DNA of 33,244 nucleotides from positions 1-33,244 of the IMG/VR virus record IMGVR_UViG_3300024520_000299, one strand, 5' to 3'. Source of the stretch: a virus. Made by a program: the position numbers and the translations under genes. The notes under the pieces were generated by a model, which did not search any database, was not told the origin of the DNA, and saw only the letters and a program-made list of their open reading frames with translations. Below, in pieces: positions 1 to 6,811 of the stretch (position 1 is the first letter of the stretch; every line of letters begins with the position of its first letter).

Positions 1-1
1 A

Positions 2-91
2 AAACATCCGTTTGAGGACAAGCTCTCGTCGGACGATCCTGATAAATACAGCGAGCCTGTAACATGGTTTAAGATAACAAAGAAGTGGTAG
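2..91 (+). CDS. C-terminal end of an upstream gene (partial)
   Basis: An open frame enters from the left edge and gives 29 residues before a TAG at 89-91. The peptide is polar and ends in TWFKITKKW. It is too short to assign to a family. It lies on the same strand as everything downstream and stops just before the first recognisable promoter, so it probably closes the preceding operon. The frame is supported only by being open and by its position. Confidence 0.5.
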   Translation, partial: KHPFEDKLSSDDPDKYSEPVTWFKITKKW

Positions 92-102
92 AAAGATTTT
101 AC

Positions 103-131
103 TTGCATTATTTAAGGGGGTATATTATAAT
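103..131 (+). promoter_or_regulatory. Sigma70-type promoter with overlapping palindrome
   Basis: A TTGCAT -35 element (103-108), a 17-bp spacer and a perfect TATAAT -10 element (126-131) lie in a non-coding gap. The perfect palindrome ATGGTACCAT (130-139) overlaps the end of the -10 and the expected start site, where a repressor operator could sit; that role is inference. Transcription would enter the structured leader at 230-305 and the recombination operon. The -35 matches the consensus only in its TTG. Confidence 0.65.
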
Positions 132-229
132 GGTACCATAACGAAAGAGGCATCATTAAAATAGAAGTTGGAGAAAAAATGGAAAATAACTTGGCTAGTT
201 ATGAAACGGATTTTTTTATGTCTACAATA

Positions 230-305
230 ACCCATATGGAGAGGCCGTCATCTGTTCGGCTACTAGCCACTTGTTTTGCGACAAGTCTCCGTATGGGTTT
301 TTTTT
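230..305 (+). terminator. Branched terminator/attenuator leader 1
   Basis: A 13-bp stem pairs 230-242 with 286-298, perfect apart from one G-U, and a run of eight T (298-305) follows. The enclosed 43 nt hold two smaller hairpins, GCCG/CGGC (244-247 with 257-260) and CTTGT/ACAAG (270-274 with 281-285), giving a three-way junction instead of a simple terminator hairpin. The T-run abuts ATGGGAGG, the ribosome binding site of the winged-helix gene. It could be an attenuator, or the end of a small RNA of about 165 nt starting at the upstream promoter. Confidence 0.7.
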
Positions 306-319
306 ATGGGAGGTGTAGT

Positions 320-616
320 ATGGGAGTTAGGGAAACATCGTTAATAGCGTTCCAGGAGGAACGGAAGAACATCAATACCAGTGAGGCTAGGGTACTAGAT
401 GTCATTGAGAATGCTAATCATCCTATGAATATCTCATTAGTAGCTGATGCACTAGGTATGGAGAAATCATCAATATCAGGTAGGATAAATGCTTTAGTCA
501 AGAAGGGCTTGATATTTTCTGTAGGGAAGTACAAGTGTCCTATGACAGGTAAATCTACTCTCTTCTATATATCAGGTCGGGGAATAGATGAACAGATGGA
601 ATTAATGTTTAACTAG
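320..616 (+). CDS. Winged-helix DNA-binding protein (98 aa)
   Basis: Residues 20-85 look like a small winged helix-turn-helix domain: a first helix (ARVLDVIE), an HTH with recognition helix KSSISGRINALVKKG, and a short beta wing ending in the STLFYI strand. Small MarR-like or replication-associated wHTH proteins of this size are common early phage genes. The start at 320 is chosen because GGGAGG (308-313) precedes it by 6 nt. The same frame is open back to an ATG at 179, but that extension would run through the terminator stem. It is the first gene of the recombination operon and may be its regulator. Target DNA is unknown. Confidence 0.75.
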   Translation: MGVRETSLIAFQEERKNINTSEARVLDVIENANHPMNISLVADALGMEKSSISGRINALVKKGLIFSVGKYKCPMTGKSTLFYISGRGIDEQMELMFN

Positions 617-625
617 GGGGATAAA

Positions 626-967
626 ATGAAATTGGCTAGTAATTATTTTATTGATACAAGAGGCGTGTCATTGGACATGTTAGAAATACTGACTAACTAT
701 GTAGACAATCTAGAGGAGAAAGAAGGACTGACGTTTCACTTACTGGAAATCAAGGGCGAGTCAGACAAGTTTGAAACATATGTTGAAATGGTTACAAAAA
801 CATCTATACCACTAATGACCTATAAAGTACGATTTATCCTATGTGCTAATATGGACTTATTCATCCACGTATATGATTATGAAGAAGAGATGGTATATAC
901 CACTGTTGCTAGGGGAAATGAAGCTCCTGCTAGTTTTGCAAGAGAAGTTATTTTAGCGGAGGTGTGA
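626..967 (+). CDS. Hypothetical phage protein (113 aa)
   Basis: No family recognised. The protein is acidic and of mixed alpha/beta character, with an N-terminal helical stretch (LDMLEILTNYVDNLEEKEG) and later beta-like segments rich in aromatics. It has no membrane segment or metal-binding motif. AGGGGG sits 5 nt before the ATG. It lies 9 nt after the winged-helix gene and 1 nt before the next gene, so it is co-transcribed in the early block. Function unknown. Confidence 0.7.
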   Translation: MKLASNYFIDTRGVSLDMLEILTNYVDNLEEKEGLTFHLLEIKGESDKFETYVEMVTKTSIPLMTYKVRFILCANMDLFIHVYDYEEEMVYTTVARGNEAPASFAREVILAEV

Positions 968-968
968 T

Positions 969-1190
969 ATGGAACCAATGCCAGGATCAGGAAACTACAT
1001 GGTGGACATGGAAGATAGAGAAGTTGATATAGACATGGAAGAAGAACGCAGAAAAGATGCAGAAAGAGATGCTTGGTTAGATGGTGAAAATGATTGCTTT
1101 TGTGAGAATAAGGAAGAAGCGAATTGGGATATTACTGGGATGGGGAATGTCAGATGTTTGACTTGTGGATATTTGGAAATAATAGAATAG
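969..1190 (+). CDS. Small acidic protein with CxC and CxxC knuckles (73 aa)
   Basis: The N-terminal half is a highly charged Asp/Glu/Arg-rich segment (about residues 13-40). The C-terminal half carries a CFC motif (about 43-45) and a CLTC motif near residue 65, which together could form one four-Cys zinc site. GGAGG (959-963) precedes the ATG. No catalytic motif is seen. It is one of about ten small CxxC proteins in this window. Function unknown; a nucleic-acid or protein-binding zinc ribbon is the simplest guess. Confidence 0.7.
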   Translation: MEPMPGSGNYMVDMEDREVDIDMEEERRKDAERDAWLDGENDCFCENKEEANWDITGMGNVRCLTCGYLEIIE

Positions 1191-1199
1191 GGGGTTGAA

Positions 1200-1517
1200 A
1201 TGAGTAAAACATATGATGAAGCAATGAGAGAAGCTCTTGCGATTAAAACACAAGAGGAAGCTGACATCTGGTTTAAAGAAGAAGTTAAGTTTATGAAAGA
1301 ACACAACCCTCATTGGGATTTAGGGGAATGTGCGAATGTGGTCAGGCAAAATTTAGGCTACATGGCTGGGTATTATGACAAATCTGCTTCTGAGCATGTG
1401 CAGAAATTCTTTGGTGCGGATCATCCCCTTTTCGGGAAACCTGATTATTGGGATAATGTGAGTCCTGAGCAAGCATTTGGGATGGGACTCAAAACTGGAC
1501 AGGAGGCTTTAGAATGA
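1200..1517 (+). CDS. Hypothetical phage protein (105 aa)
   Basis: Soluble helical protein. The central NLGYMAGYYD stretch, a following HPLFGKPDYW segment and a C-terminal SPEQAFGMG motif resemble a small hypothetical family often found near phage recombination genes; this is recalled by eye, not searched. AGGGGG precedes the ATG by 5 nt. Its stop overlaps the ATG of the following small membrane protein (ATGA), implying translational coupling. Function unknown. Confidence 0.7.
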   Translation: MSKTYDEAMREALAIKTQEEADIWFKEEVKFMKEHNPHWDLGECANVVRQNLGYMAGYYDKSASEHVQKFFGADHPLFGKPDYWDNVSPEQAFGMGLKTGQEALE

Positions 1518-1678
1518 TTTTACTGACAGGGTGGTTAGCAAGTGTTGTATTAGGAGTATGTATAGGGCTGAAAATTAGCAATCGAAAGATCAGGAAATGC
1601 AAGAAGTTAAGGGCGACTTCTGTTTCTCAGATGATGGTTGCTGGTACAATAGATGAGGGGTGCTGTTATGGAAGATGA
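1514..1678 (+). CDS. Small single-TM protein (54 aa)
   Basis: The ATG overlaps the preceding stop as ATGA, with AGGAGG at 1501-1506. Residues 1-19 are a hydrophobic segment (WLASVVLGVCIGL), followed by a strongly basic stretch (RKIRKCKKLR), so a single N-terminal membrane anchor with a cytoplasmic basic tail is likely. The end overlaps the start of the annealing-protein gene by 11 nt. The tail after about residue 35 looks low-information, as expected where the reading frame overlaps another gene. Function unknown. Confidence 0.55.
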   Translation: MILLTGWLASVVLGVCIGLKISNRKIRKCKKLRATSVSQMMVAGTIDEGCCYGR

Positions 1679-2369
1679 AAAGAAGATGGAATTATGGAAT
1701 GAAGTTAAACAACCACCAGAAGCGGCACTAAAAGCAATAACTGGAGGGCGACTAAAGGGAATGACAGATGTAAATCCACAATGGAGATACCAAGCATTGA
1801 CGGAACAGTTTGGCCCGTGTGGGTATGGATGGAAGTATGAGATAGTTAAGCTATGGACTGAACCAGCACCAGAGGGCCAGATCTTTGCATTCGCACAAGT
1901 TAATCTATATATAGCTAAAAACCCTGCGGGCAATCCTTGGGGCGATCCTATTCCTGGGATAGGTGGCAGTATGCTTGTAACTAAAGAGAAGCTAGGGCTA
2001 CATGCCAGCGATGAGGGGTACAAGATGGCTGTTACAGATGCACTGTCTGTTGCGTGTAAGATGCTGGGAGTTGCTGCTGACATCTATCTAGGACTAGGCT
2101 CTGATTCAAAGTATGATAAACCAGCTAACAGACCAGCAAGTGATAAGCCACCAGAGACAGATCCACTAGCCAAGCGGAAAAGGTTTATTTGGGTATTAGT
2201 AAACAAAGCATTCCCAGGCAAGAGCAAAGAGGAAATCAAACTCAAGCTAGAAGATCTCTGTGTAGCATATGTGGGGAAGACCTTGAAAGAACTAGATGGA
2301 CAAGATCTGAGTAATATCATCACTAGGCTACAAGGGGAAATCGAGCTAATGGGTGAGGTGAAATTGTGA
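1668..2369 (+). CDS. Rad52-superfamily-like single-strand annealing protein (233 aa)
   Basis: Probably binds ssDNA and anneals complementary strands in phage recombination, working with the adjacent nuclease. A conserved-looking N-terminal block (about 20-60) with GGRLKGMTDVNPQWRY and a FGPCGYGWKYEI strand is followed by a DPIPGIGG turn (93-100) and a helix DEGYKMAVTDALSVACKMLG (115-134). This pattern resembles the annealing-protein families grouped with Rad52, ERF and DUF1071. The C-terminal third is a charged helical region. The start at 1668 is preferred over the in-frame ATG at 1653 because GAGGGG (1655-1660) lies 7 nt upstream. A profile search would be needed to choose between subfamilies. 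Confidence 0.7.
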   Translation: MEDEKKMELWNEVKQPPEAALKAITGGRLKGMTDVNPQWRYQALTEQFGPCGYGWKYEIVKLWTEPAPEGQIFAFAQVNLYIAKNPAGNPWGDPIPGIGGSMLVTKEKLGLHASDEGYKMAVTDALSVACKMLGVAADIYLGLGSDSKYDKPANRPASDKPPETDPLAKRKRFIWVLVNKAFPGKSKEEIKLKLEDLCVAYVGKTLKELDGQDLSNIITRLQGEIELMGEVKL

Positions 2370-3019
2370 AGATGAAGATGAGAAAAAGTCTCGCTAAGAA
2401 GGGATATAAGAATGACTATGGAGTGAGAATCCCAGGGGTTACGACCATCACGGGTATGCTAGCAAAACCTGCCCTGATTCCTTGGGCTAATAAGATGGGA
2501 CTGAAAGGCATAGATATAAGCAAATATGTCGATGATCTTGCACAGGTGGGTAAACTAGCTCATAGTATGGTAGAACATTATCTCCTTGGAACAAAAGCGG
2601 ACACAAGCGATTACAGCAAGAATCAGATAAGCCTTGCGGAAAATGCTATGTTGAAGTTCCTAGCATGGGAAAAGGAGAACGATCTCAAGGTTATACGAGT
2701 AGAATTGAGACTAATATCAGAGCAGCATCAATTCGGAGGAACTTGTGATATATACTGTAAGCTAAATGGAAGATACACGCTTATAGACCTCAAGACATCT
2801 AAGGGAATCTGGCCTGATATGTTTACGCAAGTGGCGGCATACTGTATGTTGTTACGAGAAAATGGTTATCAAGTAGATGATGTCAGGATCTTGCGTATAG
2901 GAAGAGATGAGTCAGAGGGGTTTGAGGACGTCAAAGTACCATTGCTAGATTTGCACTGGGAAAAGTTCTTAGCGTGTCTTGACATTTATAATCTCAACAA
3001 GCAATTGACGAAGCACTAG
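2366..3019 (+). CDS. PD-(D/E)XK nuclease, RecB/Cas4-like exonuclease (217 aa)
   Basis: Metal-dependent DNA nuclease, probably resecting DNA ends for the annealing protein just upstream. The RecB-family motif series is visible: H66 in GKLAHSM, acidic E113, GTCD ending in D128, the core IDLKTSK with D141 and K143, and QVAAY (Q155 to Y159). No four-cysteine iron-sulfur cluster of the Cas4 type is seen. The start is taken as GTG 2366, which overlaps the preceding TGA and has GAGGTG 5 nt upstream; ATG 2372 is an alternative. The coupled annealing protein and nuclease form a Red-like two-component module. Confidence 0.82.
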   Translation: MKMKMRKSLAKKGYKNDYGVRIPGVTTITGMLAKPALIPWANKMGLKGIDISKYVDDLAQVGKLAHSMVEHYLLGTKADTSDYSKNQISLAENAMLKFLAWEKENDLKVIRVELRLISEQHQFGGTCDIYCKLNGRYTLIDLKTSKGIWPDMFTQVAAYCMLLRENGYQVDDVRILRIGRDESEGFEDVKVPLLDLHWEKFLACLDIYNLNKQLTKH

Positions 3020-3032
3020 GAGGAGTGACGCT

Positions 3033-3272
3033 ATGGGAATGTTTGATTGGGTAAACTATGGATGTAAGTGTCCCAAATGTGGAGAGCTGGTGGATGGGTT
3101 TCAGTCAAAAGACCGAGATTTTCCTATGTGTGAGAATGTTGACCCAAGTGAGGTTCGAGAGCTATACTCGAATTGTAAAAAATGTAAGAAATTCTTACAT
3201 TTCAATGTCGTGGTTAAGGAGTATGAGATTGTCCCATGTCATAAAAATGATTGCTGGCATTGTAATCCATAA
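3033..3272 (+). CDS. Small zinc-ribbon-like protein (79 aa)
   Basis: Contains CKCPKCGELV near residue 11 and NCKKCKKFL near residue 48, two CxxC knuckles spaced as in a zinc ribbon. A His/Cys-rich tail (CHKNDCWHC) could hold a second metal. The start has GGAGGAG upstream. The N-terminus MGMFDWVNYGCKCPKCG looks like the small MFDxVxxxxxCPxCG phage proteins. An alternative frame overlaps it (3058-3288) but has no good ribosome binding site. Function unknown. Confidence 0.75.
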   Translation: MGMFDWVNYGCKCPKCGELVDGFQSKDRDFPMCENVDPSEVRELYSNCKKCKKFLHFNVVVKEYEIVPCHKNDCWHCNP

Positions 3273-3284
3273 GAGGAGGAAGTT

Positions 3285-3503
3285 ATGAAAATCAATCAGG
3301 TGAAAATAATAGTAGCTTCTATAAATAAAATAGAAGCAGAGATTAATGCTTTCATTAAGGATGTAGAATTAACACAAGCGAATATGCGGGTTACCTCTGT
3401 GGATATAAAACCGATAGCATCTTTACTGGTGGATGGAGATGTTATCGCAACAATTTTCTACCCAGTGTTTACGGATGATAGACCTGTTTATAGCGACGAG
3501 TAA
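3285..3503 (+). CDS. Hypothetical protein (72 aa)
   Basis: No family recognised. Residues 1-33 look helical (SINKIEAEINAFIKDVELTQ), followed by beta-like strands (SLLVDGDVIATIFY). AGGAGGAAGTT precedes the ATG. It is the last gene of the first operon; the second promoter begins 8 nt after its stop. Confidence 0.65.
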   Translation: MKINQVKIIVASINKIEAEINAFIKDVELTQANMRVTSVDIKPIASLLVDGDVIATIFYPVFTDDRPVYSDE

Positions 3504-3511
3504 AAAAACAT

Positions 3512-3540
3512 TTGACAAAAACGAAGAACTGATGTAACAT
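3512..3540 (+). promoter_or_regulatory. Sigma70-type promoter before the replication block
   Basis: A perfect TTGACA (3512-3517), a 17-bp spacer and TAACAT (3535-3540) lie in the non-coding gap after the recombination operon. A transcript starting near 3547 would run about 115 nt to the U8 end of the structured element at 3591-3661, or read through into the replication gene. The non-coding stretch 3504-3673 holds nothing else recognisable. Confidence 0.72.
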
Positions 3541-3590
3541 GTTTTCATGACCTGTAAAGTTAAAACATATTCAACGAAAAAACTAATAGC

Positions 3591-3661
3591 GGCGGACTCT
3601 GCCTTCTTCTATCTACCTAACGGTTTTTAGCTTTCGGGTCATCAGAGTTCGCCTTTTTTTT
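3591..3661 (+). terminator. Long-loop terminator/attenuator leader 2
   Basis: An 11-bp stem pairs 3591-3601 with 3643-3653 (one G-U wobble) and is followed by eight T (3654-3661). The 41-nt interior is pyrimidine-rich and includes a small CTAA/TTAG hairpin (3617-3620 with 3627-3630). As in leader 1, the T-run is directly followed by ATGGGAG, which supplies the downstream ribosome binding site. The shared TTTTTTTTATGGGAG junction suggests a common origin or function. It is either an attenuator or the 3' end of a small RNA. Confidence 0.7.
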
Positions 3662-3673
3662 ATGGGAGATAAT

Positions 3674-4396
3674 ATGGCGAAAGATCCTGCAGTTTTGTTT
3701 TATACTTCCGATTTTTTAACAGGCACGTTGTTTATGACCGATTCCCAAGTAGGACAATATATAAGACTCTTATGTCTGCAACATCAACACGGACATCTCA
3801 CCAAAGATCAAATCATCCATGTATGCCATGGCAATGCCGACGCATTAATCTTTGAGAAGTTTGAACCAACAGCGGATGGCAAATACCACAACAAAAGACT
3901 GCATGAAGAAGCACTAAAGCGCAAGAAATTCTGTGAACATCAGAGAGAAAATGCTCTAAAGCGTTGGAATCCAACTAAGAACAAGAGTATGCCACGGCAT
4001 AAGCTTGGCAATGCCACGGCAATGCCTTTAGAAGATGAAAATGAAAATGATAATAGAGATGAAAATAAAGATAGTAATAAGGTACGAAAACCAAAAAACC
4101 CAGCAAAGCAAATCCCACCAACCCTAGATATGGTCAAGTCCTATGCGGAGGAACAATACCGGCTCAACAAGGACTTTGCGGAGAAGTTCTGGAATTACTA
4201 TGAGAGCAATGGCTGGAAGGTTGGCAAGAACCCTATGAAGAATTGGCATAGCTCAATGGCCACATGGACAAAGAGCGACACACACGTTTACAGAATAAAG
4301 ACCACGAAAAAGATTCCAACCACACAGACACAGCAGGAAAAGGACTGGGATAAACTCTATGCACAACGCTTGAAAGAGAAGAGGGGGGAGAGATGA
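3674..4396 (+). CDS. DUF1376/YdaU-type phage replication protein (240 aa)
   Basis: Probable replication initiator or helicase-loader-like protein. Residues 1-85 match the DUF1376-type pattern: DPAVLFYTSDFLTGTLFMTD, then QVGQYIRLLCLQHQ and a YHNKRLHEEA helix. A charged, low-complexity Asn/Asp/Lys linker (about 100-150) leads to a C-terminal domain with FAEKFWNYYESNGWKVGK followed by MKNWHSSMATW, typical of DnaD/replisome-organiser tails. The start at 3674 is chosen because GGGAG (3664-3668) lies 5 nt upstream; the ATG at 3662 is part of that site. It opens the second operon, behind its own promoter and terminator-like leader. Confidence 0.8.
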   Translation: MAKDPAVLFYTSDFLTGTLFMTDSQVGQYIRLLCLQHQHGHLTKDQIIHVCHGNADALIFEKFEPTADGKYHNKRLHEEALKRKKFCEHQRENALKRWNPTKNKSMPRHKLGNATAMPLEDENENDNRDENKDSNKVRKPKNPAKQIPPTLDMVKSYAEEQYRLNKDFAEKFWNYYESNGWKVGKNPMKNWHSSMATWTKSDTHVYRIKTTKKIPTTQTQQEKDWDKLYAQRLKEKRGER

Positions 4397-4599
4397 ATGA
4401 AAACGAAGCGCTACACGAGCAAGTAACTCAATACGCAAAGACACTAGACCGCAATCTAAGTAAACATGAAATGAGCAGGCTCATATTTGAATTTGCGATG
4501 AACCTAAAGAAGAAGAGCTTAAAGAAGAAAGATAAGGACTGTGGTCTTGGTGATGTCCTAGATGTAATTATGGAAAATGTTGAGGAAACCAAAGAATGA
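4393..4599 (+). CDS. Small helical charged protein (68 aa)
   Basis: Predominantly alpha-helical, with a lysine cluster (NLKKKSLKKKDKD) and an acidic C-terminus. It starts within an ATGA overlap with the replication gene and has a GGGGGGAG site upstream, so translation is coupled. No family recognised; position suggests a replication accessory protein, but nothing in the sequence proves it. Confidence 0.65.
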   Translation: MNENEALHEQVTQYAKTLDRNLSKHEMSRLIFEFAMNLKKKSLKKKDKDCGLGDVLDVIMENVEETKE

Positions 4600-4982
4600 A
4601 AATAATCGTAATCCTACTATTCCTATGCGCTCTTATTACTTACGGTATGTGGAGCATCTCAGATACGCAAGAGGTTATCAGGCCTAGTTGGGAAGACCAT
4701 GAGCCAACACAGCCACAGCTTGCAGAGGTAGACAAATCACCAGTTATGAATTATGAGACTGAATGGGAGACGGTGGGAGAGAAGTTCTTTCCTGTAAAAG
4801 AGAAAGCACCACCACGGGGAATCAGGATGTTGACTAATATTGTAAACGGAGAACCGGCAGCAAGTGGGAACATACTCCGAATTACTCAAGATAGCATAGG
4901 ATCAGCACTTATGATTGACAATGAGTATAATGACCGGGGATTTGGTTCTTATTGGGATGATGTGTATGCGGAGGACGAATGA
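4596..4982 (+). CDS. Membrane-anchored or exported hypothetical protein (128 aa)
   Basis: Residues 3-21 are a strongly hydrophobic segment (IIVILLFLCALITYGMWSI) right after the start, acting as signal anchor or signal peptide without an obvious cleavage site. The remaining ~105 residues are polar, proline-rich at first (about 30-75) and acidic at the end. GAGGAAA lies about 9 nt upstream, and the start overlaps the previous stop as ATGA. No family recognised. Confidence 0.65.
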   Translation: MKIIVILLFLCALITYGMWSISDTQEVIRPSWEDHEPTQPQLAEVDKSPVMNYETEWETVGEKFFPVKEKAPPRGIRMLTNIVNGEPAASGNILRITQDSIGSALMIDNEYNDRGFGSYWDDVYAEDE

Positions 4983-5344
4983 GAAGAAAGATAAGCAAGA
5001 AACAGAGGCTCAAGAAAAAGCTAGATAGGCTGGTGCAGATCAAGTATCAAGAGAAATACCCAGAGTGTCTTGTATGTGGAAAGCCAACAGACGCTATGCA
5101 CCATTTCATTCAGAAAAGCCAAAGCCTATTCCTACGTTGGAAGCTGATTAATTTGATCCCTCTGTGTAATATTTGCCATTTCAAGCACCATTCTATCGGA
5201 AGCCGTCCTGGTGATCCTGCTATCCATGCAGAGATTCTCAGGGTTAAGGGTTTTGAGTGGTATGACGAAATAACAAGACTCAGGAGAACATTCTGGAAAG
5301 ATACGATAGGTAACTTGGAAGAGATGGAGGCTAGTTTGTTATGA
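4979..5344 (+). CDS. HNH-type protein, NinG/Rap-like (121 aa)
   Basis: A basic N-terminus (residues 1-18) precedes an HNH/zinc-finger core: CLVC (C30, C33), HH at 41-42, an NLIPLCNICHFKHH block (C63, C66, H67, H70, H71), then GDPAIHAEILRVKGFEWYDE. Two CxxC pairs bind zinc, and the histidines resemble the beta-beta-alpha-metal active site. Similar small proteins are annotated as NinG/Rap recombination nucleases in phages; this fits the neighbouring recombination and replication genes but was not searched. It could act as a structure-specific or nicking nuclease. GGAGG lies 5 nt before the ATG. Confidence 0.75.
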   Translation: MRRKISKKQRLKKKLDRLVQIKYQEKYPECLVCGKPTDAMHHFIQKSQSLFLRWKLINLIPLCNICHFKHHSIGSRPGDPAIHAEILRVKGFEWYDEITRLRRTFWKDTIGNLEEMEASLL

Positions 5345-5664
5345 GATTTACAACATTTGATGATTTGGGGATAAGCGAGCAATTTAAAACAAATGAAATC
5401 AAGAATCATCCATATCACATAACAGTATGGAGGAAGATTAATGATTGTTATAAATATTTAGAACATGAAGCAAATTATGAGAACAATGCTAGATCACTAT
5501 ATTGTTTTACTGCATTCAAGAAACATGATCTTGTCTGGGCGTTGAATGAAGAAGAAGCACACGAACAACAAGAAATATATAAACAATGGTGTTCTAGATA
5601 TGTTTCTATGAAAGATGCTGAACAAAACGTATTGATATTAAAGCAAGAGGAGAGAGCTATATGA
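5341..5664 (+). CDS. Hypothetical protein (107 aa)
   Basis: Soluble, rich in aromatic, Glu and Asn residues, with helical segments in the C-terminal half (EEEAHEQQEIYKQW). No motif recognised. The start overlaps the HNH gene stop (TTATGA), and GGAGG lies about 10 nt upstream. It begins the run of small accessory genes, with AT-richer composition than the genes before it. Confidence 0.65.
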   Translation: MRFTTFDDLGISEQFKTNEIKNHPYHITVWRKINDCYKYLEHEANYENNARSLYCFTAFKKHDLVWALNEEEAHEQQEIYKQWCSRYVSMKDAEQNVLILKQEERAI

Positions 5665-5894
5665 AAAAAGTTAGGATAGTAGAAAGAATATATCCAGATA
5701 AATATAGGGAATATGTTATACAACAAAAACATTGGCTATTTCGGTGGTGGACAGACGCATGGATAAATAGCATGGATGGAGCAAGCTGTAGAGATAATTT
5801 TCCAACATATGAGGAAGCAAAGAAAAACCTTTGTTACTTTGATGGGACTAAAACAATAGATTGTGTATATGAAACATTTGGGAGTGATAGATGA
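5661..5894 (+). CDS. Small aromatic-rich protein (77 aa)
   Basis: Short protein with a basic N-terminus, a tryptophan-rich core (HWLFRWWTDAW) and a FPTYEEAKKNL helix. Proteins with this layout are common small phage accessory genes of unknown function. It has no membrane segment by hydrophobicity and no paired cysteines. GAGGAGAG precedes the ATG, and ATGA overlaps link it to both neighbours. Confidence 0.65.
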   Translation: MKKVRIVERIYPDKYREYVIQQKHWLFRWWTDAWINSMDGASCRDNFPTYEEAKKNLCYFDGTKTIDCVYETFGSDR

Positions 5895-6127
5895 AAAACC
5901 TAAAGAAGAAGTTTTGTAAAAACTGTAAACATTTTTATGCACCTGAGTTCACAAGAAGGGCAGGATGGTGCGGAAAAGAAATATTAGTTTACAAAAACAA
6001 AGAATTTATGCAAAGCACAGGATTGAAGAATGTTGGTACATGGAAAGAGCTTGATTGCAAAGAAGCGAACAAAAACAATGACTGCACCCATTACAAACGA
6101 AAATGGGGGATGATATGGATAAGTTAA
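5891..6127 (+). CDS. Small Cys-rich putative zinc-binding protein (78 aa)
   Basis: CKNCKHFYAP near residue 9, WCG near residue 27, a cysteine near residue 56 and NDCTHYK near residue 65 together make the four-to-five-Cys pattern seen in many short phage CxNCxxF proteins. The protein is strongly basic at the N-terminus. Its start overlaps the previous stop as ATGA; its end overlaps the next gene by 13 nt. Function unknown. Confidence 0.7.
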   Translation: MKNLKKKFCKNCKHFYAPEFTRRAGWCGKEILVYKNKEFMQSTGLKNVGTWKELDCKEANKNNDCTHYKRKWGMIWIS

Positions 6128-6318
6128 AGAAGAAGTTTGATAGATACCCACACAAGGACTATGAGAAGGAGTGGGGGATTGTTCTAGATGCATACCTACG
6201 GGGATATTGCACTAGGTCAAGAGAGGATATGGATATGAGGTTTAAACAAATAGATAAACCAGTGCGTGTAGATGGTGTATTTAAACATGTTATAAATCCC
6301 AACACAGAGGAGGAATAA
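6115..6318 (+). CDS. Small hypothetical protein (67 aa)
   Basis: Charged soluble protein with no recognised family. Start 6115 is chosen over ATG 6103 because GGGGGA (6105-6110) then lies 4-5 nt upstream and does not itself contain the start. The final base of its stop is the first base of the next ATG (TAATG). Coding support is compact packing and a sensible ribosome binding site only. Confidence 0.6.
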   Translation: MDKLKKKFDRYPHKDYEKEWGIVLDAYLRGYCTRSREDMDMRFKQIDKPVRVDGVFKHVINPNTEEE

Positions 6319-6680
6319 TGGGCTGGGAATATATGTTGGCTACAGGAGAACAAATAGGAATATCGAATGCTGTGGGTTGGATGTGTCTCAGGTGTAAGGT
6401 TTCATGTAGGAGGGATAATTTAATATATAAATACTATTGTCCTAGTTGTGGTGATGAGTGGAGCAAAAAGACAGCACATGAAATCGAAGGAAAAACGTAT
6501 GCAAAAATAAGACCAATGAACATGCATTATGTTCGGGCTAAAGATTATGATGATCTTAAACTTATATTGAAGAATAGGCGAGTCATTTATAAAGATTACA
6601 AGAAAATGAAAGTTAAAAAATATTTAGAGTTTGTGAAAAAACACAAGCTCATTGAATATATACCCAACACAGAGAACTAA
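6318..6680 (+). CDS. Zinc-ribbon protein (120 aa)
   Basis: CLRC near residue 23 and CPSC near residue 41, about 15 residues apart, form a classical four-Cys zinc ribbon. A basic helical C-terminal half (about 65-115, KNRRVIYKDYKKMKVKKY) follows and suggests nucleic-acid binding. GGAGGAATAATG sets the start. No named family recognised. One of several zinc-knuckle proteins in this accessory block. Confidence 0.7.
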   Translation: MGWEYMLATGEQIGISNAVGWMCLRCKVSCRRDNLIYKYYCPSCGDEWSKKTAHEIEGKTYAKIRPMNMHYVRAKDYDDLKLILKNRRVIYKDYKKMKVKKYLEFVKKHKLIEYIPNTEN

Positions 6681-6811
6681 TGACCTGTAAAAAATGTATA
6701 GAGAAAATACTGGAGTGGGATTGGGAGACTATCACTAAGTCTAGGACTCTGAATGAGTTTATAAAACGTAAGTTAAAGGAACTCAAGGAGGATAGGGATG
6801 GAGAAGCCTAG
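6680..6811 (+). CDS. Very small CxxC protein (43 aa)
   Basis: An ATG overlapping the previous TAA as TAATG opens 43 codons. The N-terminus MTCKKCIEKIL has one CxxC, then a Trp-rich stretch (EWDWE) and a basic helix ending KELKEDRDGEA. The reading frame overlaps the next gene by 14 nt. A lone CxxC could bind zinc as a dimer or pair with a partner protein. The upstream ribosome binding site is weak, so coupling to the previous gene is likely. Confidence 0.5.
   Translation: MTCKKCIEKILEWDWETITKSRTLNEFIKRKLKELKEDRDGEA

Noticed and set aside
230-298. Possible tRNA or tRNA-like molecule (terminal pairing ACCCATA/TATGGGT, about 70 nt)
   Set aside because: The end stem continues for 13 bp without a D arm, there is no TTCGA-type T loop or anticodon arm, and a U8 tract follows. 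It is a branched terminator-like element.
179-319. In-frame 47-residue N-terminal extension of the winged-helix protein
   Set aside because: It runs across the 13-bp terminator stem and T-run, and a better-placed start with GGGAGG exists at 320. Kept as a finding about possible attenuation, not as part of the CDS.
3058-3288. Alternative frame overlapping the 79-residue zinc-ribbon gene
   Set aside because: It lacks a ribosome binding site and scatters its cysteines. The 3033 frame has GGAGGAG and paired CxxC motifs.
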